Assembly: GCA_030789695.1 (NCBI GenBank)
Contig: CM061142.1
Coordinates: forward strand, 277,567,043 to 277,631,042
Direction of reading: 5' to 3'
Length of the DNA stretch: 64,000 bases
Source of the DNA: Scilla litardierei
Lineage: Eukaryota > Streptophyta > Magnoliopsida > Asparagales > Asparagaceae
This document shows positions 58,562 to 64,000 of this stretch, piece by piece. The notes under the pieces were generated by a model. The model was given only the letters and a program-made list of their open reading frames with translations. It was not told where the DNA came from and did not search any database. The translations under genes were made by a program, and so were the position numbers. The stretch's first letter is position 1. Every line of letters begins with the position of its first letter.

Positions 58562-59560
58562 TGTAACAACTTGTTTTTGTTGTGCATGTATTTCCGTTAC
58601 AAAATGTTTTCAAATGATTTCAAAAATGGGTAAAAGAATTTTTTTTATTTTTTCGTTGCTCAAATCAGAAAATGTACTTCGTATTCGTGATCCTTGCGAC
58701 GATACGAACCTGTGTCTATGTTTTCATAATATTTCGGACAAGTTTAACTTCAGGGGCAAAATCGTAATTTCGTATATTTTTTACTACTTGAGTTTACTAA
58801 TTACTTTTTAATTTTTAACCTAAGTTAATTAACCTTAACCGTAAACCTAAACGTGGCATCCTATGATAAACGTGGATACACGTTTATCTTTCCTTTATCA
58901 GATTCATTCCCCCCTATAACCCTCACCCACACTCATTACTATTCTAATTAATTTCTATTAGTATTCTAATGATATAATTATACTATATAAACTAGCTTCC
59001 TTCACCGCATCTCTCATTGACCCCAACCCATGCAAGCTCCTCCACGAACTCAACGCCCATCCCCCGTTATCTCCCCTCTCACTCACAAAGCGAAGAACCC
59101 AGACACCCCGAGACCATGCTCAGTCCCAGCCCCTCTTTGACATCCCTCTCCTCCTCCTCGATGCCACCGAACTCCTCATGGCAGCGCCACTTCCCTCTAC
59201 TCCGACCGCCAAACGACAATGCTCCGAACTCCACTACGCTCCCCTTCCTCTTCTCCTTCATTCATAACCCATCACCCCCTCCATCTTCTTCGTCTCTCCT
59301 CCGAACAACCCACAGACGCCGCCACCATGCTCCGGCGAATCCCAATGACGACGCAAGCCCCGACAACCCCTATATGAGCCCCCTTAAGCTCCCCTTGCCA
59401 CTGATCGCTACTCGCCTGCCCCGTCGCCTTCCGCTGCTTGCCGCTGCCCCCAAGCACCTCTCTCCTCCGTCGTCCGACCCCACAAGACCGTTGGTGCAGG
59501 CTGCCCAGCTCCACCGAGCTCAAACACCGTCGATCTCCTCGTCGGATTTCCACCACTGGT
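58562..59560 (+). repeat. Gypsy LTR (gypsy-3), cut by the gap
   Basis: Starts TGTAACAACTTG after a purine tract. The layout matches the LTR at 19829: GGCAAAATCGTAAT, AACCTTAACCGTAAACC, then a C-rich block. Pro/Ser-rich frames in 59017-59560 are compositional. No internal coding region is seen on this side. Confidence 0.6.
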
Positions 59561-60060
59561 NNNNNNNNNNNNNNNNNNNNNNNNNNNNNNNNNNNNNNNN
59601 NNNNNNNNNNNNNNNNNNNNNNNNNNNNNNNNNNNNNNNNNNNNNNNNNNNNNNNNNNNNNNNNNNNNNNNNNNNNNNNNNNNNNNNNNNNNNNNNNNNN
59701 NNNNNNNNNNNNNNNNNNNNNNNNNNNNNNNNNNNNNNNNNNNNNNNNNNNNNNNNNNNNNNNNNNNNNNNNNNNNNNNNNNNNNNNNNNNNNNNNNNNN
59801 NNNNNNNNNNNNNNNNNNNNNNNNNNNNNNNNNNNNNNNNNNNNNNNNNNNNNNNNNNNNNNNNNNNNNNNNNNNNNNNNNNNNNNNNNNNNNNNNNNNN
59901 NNNNNNNNNNNNNNNNNNNNNNNNNNNNNNNNNNNNNNNNNNNNNNNNNNNNNNNNNNNNNNNNNNNNNNNNNNNNNNNNNNNNNNNNNNNNNNNNNNNN
60001 NNNNNNNNNNNNNNNNNNNNNNNNNNNNNNNNNNNNNNNNNNNNNNNNNNNNNNNNNNNN
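59561..60060. other. Assembly gap (500 N)
   Basis: Exactly 500 unknown bases. The round number suggests a scaffold gap of unknown true size. Sequence on the two sides belongs to different elements. Confidence 0.98.
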
Positions 60061-60773
60061 GTACTCGGTCGAGTACGACTGATACAAAGATGTCTTGTGT
60101 CGTAATGCACTCGGCCGAGTGGTTACATCCACTTGGCCGAGCAGAGATCGCCACTCGCCCGAGTACGACAAGGTTTTTCTCCTAAGATCAAAGCCGACTC
60201 TCTGAAATTCTGGGGAGAACATTAGAAGACCCTACTCGGTTGAGTAAAGAAGTTCACTCGACCGAGTGAAGAATCCCACTCGGCCGAGTGACGCCGATGA
60301 CACGAGCGCCCAGATTTTCAGATAGTCTCCCACTCTTTTGAAATCTTCTATCATTATAGTGGTCAAAGTATTTTTCTAATATTGTTTATGGATAATAGAC
60401 TTCATGACGGTTCCAACACCGCCAAGAACATGCCAATCGGAGGTCGGATGAAATCTGGAGAATTTCTGCAAATTGATGCTGCAGTGTTGGAATTCGCATA
60501 TCAGTGACACTCAATCGAGTGACTCTTTCACTCGGCCGAGTGAACTTTCCACTCGGCTGAGTGAGCTTTCCACTCGGTCGAGTGACCAGTTTTTGACAGG
60601 TTTTGAAAGAGTGCTATTTTCTGGAGTTTCTGCAGGAATTCTCACTCAGTTAGCTTTCCACTTGGCCAAGTCGCTGCTGGCCCAGAAATTCAGTTACACG
60701 CAGATTTAATTTTGGGCGCGGGTTTCAGAGGGGTTTTAGGGGTTTTTGCTAGGGTTTTTGGGGTTTATATAAG
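60061..60773 (+). promoter_or_regulatory. CACTCGGCCGAGTG array and TATA box of the Athila-2 LTR
   Basis: About 12 copies of CACTCGGCCGAGTG or close variants (GTACTCGGTCGAGTAC at 60061, CACTCGACCGAGTG near 60256, CACTCGGCTGAGTG near 60551 and so on), then TATATAAG at 60766. The array begins right at the gap edge, so more copies may be missing. Confidence 0.75.
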
Positions 60774-61840
60774 AGGGTTGTAGCCATCATTATAGGAGAG
60801 TTTTTCCATTAAGTTTTCTTAGGGATTATTTCAAAGGTTAGGCCACGCCCTAGGCCACACCCTAGGCCCCCTCTTAGATCAAGAAGCTTGTAATTGGATT
60901 GAAGTTGTCCATCAAAGCTAAGTATCTTTAGTCTTATTATTTGAATCTTTGATTTATATCTTTATATATGCAAGCAATGTTTTTTTGATTTCTCTATCGT
61001 TATTGCTATGCTTGAGTAGATTCGTTGTTATAGGGCATGGGGATGAACCCTATGGACCCGATCTTTGAATTGTGATGAATGAATTGAATTGTTGCTAGGA
61101 TTGATGAATGGTTAGGTTGTGATCGATTTATTACGAAAAGCTAGGAATTTCCATCGATTGGGGTTTGCAAGAGATTGGATTCTAATCGACGGGAAGGCCT
61201 AGATATTCGATTTAGGTTTATAATCGAGATTCTCTAGACTTGGTTTGCAAGAGATTGGACCAAAGATAGGATTTTTATTATAAATCTATATCCATATTCG
61301 TTTGTAAGAGATTGGACGAATACGAATTATCATAACCTAGATCGTATCTTGAGTTTGCACGAGAGTGGGCTCGAGGTGCGATTGGACGATGATGTCGATC
61401 TTCATGCTAGTAGCTTAGGTTAGAGTTTGCACGAGAGTGGGCTCTAATCTAGGTTGCAATAGACCGACAATAGCACGAGAGCGTGAGCTTGGTTCTACAT
61501 TCAGTTGCGACTAGTTCACCTTAATTCAAGCCTTGCAACATTGAGACTCATGATCCACAAGGATAAGTGACGATCCGTAGTGGGAATTTCCTAGCCCTAG
61601 ACACTTTTATTATATTATATTTGAATTGATACTTGATCAACTTCTTTATCACCGACACCGACATCCATCACCATTCCCATTACATCACATCATACCCATC
61701 TCCACCAATAAAAGATTCGTAGTCGAGCCAACCTGGGATAGATTGGAACCAACACCACCTCCTCGTGTTCGATACCCGTTCGCCGTGGCGCTTGCGCTAA
61801 AACTACAATCGTTCTCCGGGTGTATATCCGAGGCCGATCA
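60061..61840 (+). repeat. Athila-2 5' LTR (left end in the gap)
   Basis: It ends GGCCGATCA six bases before a tRNA-Asp primer site. It contains a palindrome array (60061-60675), TATATAAG (60766-60773) and an R/U5 part. 61165-61470 repeats TTTGCAAGAGATTGGA and GAGTTTGCACGAGAGTGGGC units six or so times. It is not similar in sequence to the Athila-1 LTR. Confidence 0.75.
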
Positions 61841-61846
61841 AGTTTT

Positions 61847-61864
61847 TGGCGTCGTTGCCGGGGA
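61847..61864 (+). promoter_or_regulatory. Primer binding site, tRNA-Asp type (Athila-2)
   Basis: TGGCGTCGTTGCCGGGGA differs at one position from the Athila/Tat site TGGCGCCGTTGCCGGGGA. Confidence 0.9.
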
Positions 61865-62024
61865 GGTGTTTCCCGTTGGGTGCCAATTTGTCACAATTAG
61901 GTTGATTAGACTACGAAAAAAAATTTAAAAGAAATTTTCACCCCCGTCACCATTACTATCTTTCTATATTCTTTTGTGCCACTGATATTTTTCTTCAGGT
62001 ATTTATCTTTGTTGATCCGGTGTT

Positions 62025-63107
62025 ATGGAATATACTATGTGGACTACAGATTTTGATCAGAGTGCTCAGACGGGAGAATACTATTTTAATCTGAGTGCTC
62101 AGATGGGAGAATGCTTTTTTGAGGAAATGCATTGGCCCGAGCTTGATGAGAAATGAAGGATTTTTTTTGATGATATACATGCACACCAGATTGAAATGCA
62201 AGCCAGGCTTGATAAGGGCGACCTTCAATTGGAATGGGTGAAGAGGAAACTTAAAATGAATGCGCTCATGCTTAAGGTTGTAGGGATTTCCAAAGATATC
62301 AATTCTGCTTCTTCATATTATGGGCAAGAAGCATCGCCAGTCATATTACCTGAGCCAGAATGTGCCATCATCGATCCCACATCCTACGATACAGCTATTG
62401 CATATGAAGAATGGATGGACAAAGAGGCAATGGAGGAAGCAGAAATTGAGTCATATGCGCAGCCAGAGGAGGACGCGTTTCAAAGATTATTGGAGGGCCT
62501 CTTGGAGTCAGTGAGGTTCGTCGATTTAGAGAGCATTATAGCAAGTGATGCATCTAAGCTACGATTTGCAGATTTTGTTATGAACCGTGTTTCAGCTGCA
62601 GGAACAATTAAGGAGGACATCCATGTCAGACTTGAGGGGGATAGACTATATTTTCGGATTGCTTGCAGGCATTCCCCTCCACATGATACATCCTCACAAG
62701 TTGACACACATAAGCAGCCAGCATCACCATTCCAGAGAGAGCCTACAATGATAGTGGATGAGAAGGCAAAAGAGCACATTGTCGAGCCAGAGCATATTGA
62801 CGAGGAGGCCTCATATGCGAAGCCAGAGCTTGCTTTTGAGGAGGCCTTACACACGGAGCCAAGGCTTATCGTCGAGGAGGTCGTGCATCGGGACGAGGAC
62901 ACAACCATTCATGAGGATCCCAAGCACTACCCTCCTCCATTAGAGCTCCCGCGGCCACCTCATCCTTCCACTGTCGTCGAGGACTATCCCACAGAACTTA
63001 CTGCTCCCACTCAGGGAGATATTTTTACCCACTCCATTTCTGAATCATGTATTCCATTCGATATTTATTTTGATTCGAGGAGATCCACAGCCATGATCCA
63101 GATTTGA
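62025..63107 (+). pseudogene. Athila-2 ORF of unknown function, acidic repeats, one stop
   Basis: ATG at 62025 opens MEYTMWTTDFDQSAQTGEYY; the same frame continues to 63107 (360 triplets), interrupted only by TGA at 62154-62156, where CGA (Arg) is one C-to-T step away. The middle is helical and acidic (AYEEWMDKEAMEEAEIESYA, QRLLEGLLESVRFVDLESII). A tandem of EPEHIDEEASYAKPE / LAFEEALHTEPRL / IVEEVVH-type units follows (about 62780-62900), then a Pro-rich end. It shows no gag core, knuckle, protease or RT motif. Its position straight after the primer site is where gag is expected. I do not recognise a family; it could be a replacement ORF of a non-autonomous Athila/Tat element. Confidence 0.55.
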
Positions 63108-64000
63108 GCAGCTGAGAGAGGACACCACGGAGACAACTATCACAGCACGAGAGGATATTGGATTATTTCCAGGGAAGTATCGTCCACCATTATTTATTCA
63201 TATATTTCTATAGACGATCCTCTTTGTAATACTTTTATTACGAGGGTGAATTTTTTGCAACGAACTGATGCATCCTATTCTCTGCAGGGTACATGTGGAG
63301 TCCTTGTGGGAATGCTGGGGGATGCATTGCTGGAGTTCGTTGAAGTCCGTGGACACACGCATCTGGCAGAGCCACGGAAAGAGCAGTTGGAGCAGTTGCC
63401 TGCACCGACAAAGATACTGGATCCGCCTTTTGCTACAGGTGATATAAATCCAGTAGTGTAGTATTTTATGCTTTAAATAAACACGAATCCTCTCGACAGC
63501 GAGATGACCGTATAGATTTGATTGAATAAATATCACCTCATATGACGGCAACAAAATTTTTTACAACCCAAGCCCATTATATATATTAATTGCCCTCTTC
63601 ATATTTTGATGTGTCGCATCCTTTTGGTCACAACCATCGAGCATTTCTTTCAAGTGAAACCTTACTTTCTTATTCGTTTGACTTTGTCTCGCTTAGTGAA
63701 TCCATGAAATTTTTGATTAAGTCATTTGAATATGATTGTTTGGTATAAGCTTGGGGAAAAGTGCTCTCATGTATCATTGCATGTGCATGTAGTTGCATTA
63801 TGATTTCATGTCATTCATTCCATCATTTTTCATTCACCCCCTTATTATTATCGTTGTTCCTCATATTCTTCCAATATGATCATATTGAGAACAATGTGAA
63901 GTTTAAGCTTGGGGGAGTTCATTTCCATGCCATTTAGATGCATTAGTTGCATTTTTACTTTATTTTAGGATTTTTAGAATTTTTCAAATTTTTTGCATCA
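63108..64000 (+). other. Athila-2 downstream region with polypurine-like tract
   Basis: One short frame (63246-63461; LVGMLGDALLEFVEVRGHTH) is unrecognised. GCTTGGGGGA occurs at 63907-63916, identical to the three tracts of Athila-1. Whether a 3' LTR follows cannot be seen in this window. Confidence 0.5.

Noticed and set aside
59272..60222. Long frames with X residues spanning the gap
   Set aside because: They are open only because 500 N contain no stop codons.

Overview
This is plant nuclear DNA, most likely from a eudicot. It shows tRNA-Asp-primed Athila-type LTR elements, Copia elements with the TTCACCCCCC-type LTR edge, plant LINEs with a zf-RVT tail, Helitrons ending in CTAG, a CACTA terminus, and intron-containing fragments of plant genes (cellulose synthase, JmjC demethylase, RCC1 protein, GH35 beta-galactosidase, HSP70/BiP, GSK3/shaggy kinase, histone H2A). 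I found no intact cellular gene, no rRNA or tRNA gene and no CRISPR array. The window is a nested transposon landscape, with a 500-base assembly gap at 59561-60060. The species cannot be told from the sequence alone.

Layout. 1-3457: CesA and JmjC exon fragments with their introns, followed by a CACTA right terminus. 3458-5018: 3' part of a LINE. 5019-7511: a dispersed repeat (R1, copy 1) holding a Helitron (A). 7512-about 21500: a Ty3/gypsy element whose gag is split by a complete Athila-like element (7660-18434, target duplication ACAAC). That element is itself interrupted by a truncated Copia LTR (14662-16002). 21644-36952: Helitron territory carrying RCC1, GH35, HSP70, GSK3 and H2A fragments, with a small complete Helitron (D) nested at 30947-32355. 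36971-43116: a nearly full-length minus-strand LINE. 43193-51160: R1 copy 2, holding Helitron B, a long foldback and Helitron F. 51433-58249: a complete minus-strand gag-only Copia element (target duplication CATAA). 58562-59560: a gypsy LTR cut by the gap. 60061-64000: LTR, primer site and an unfamiliar ORF of a second Athila-like element.

Three themes stand out. First, four LTR families each carry an array of short palindromic, CpG-centred motifs immediately upstream of the LTR TATA box. The motif sequence differs by family but the placement is the same. In two families the motifs are paired as inverted arms of about 13-16 nt around a spacer of about 4 nt. The Athila element repeats this array plus a TATA box internally, ahead of a second ORF. 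Second, all three LTR elements whose interiors can be assessed lack reverse transcriptase and integrase, so each depends on a helper element. Third, Helitrons, a LINE and a foldback have repeatedly landed in the same TA microsatellites, producing two differently elaborated copies of R1.
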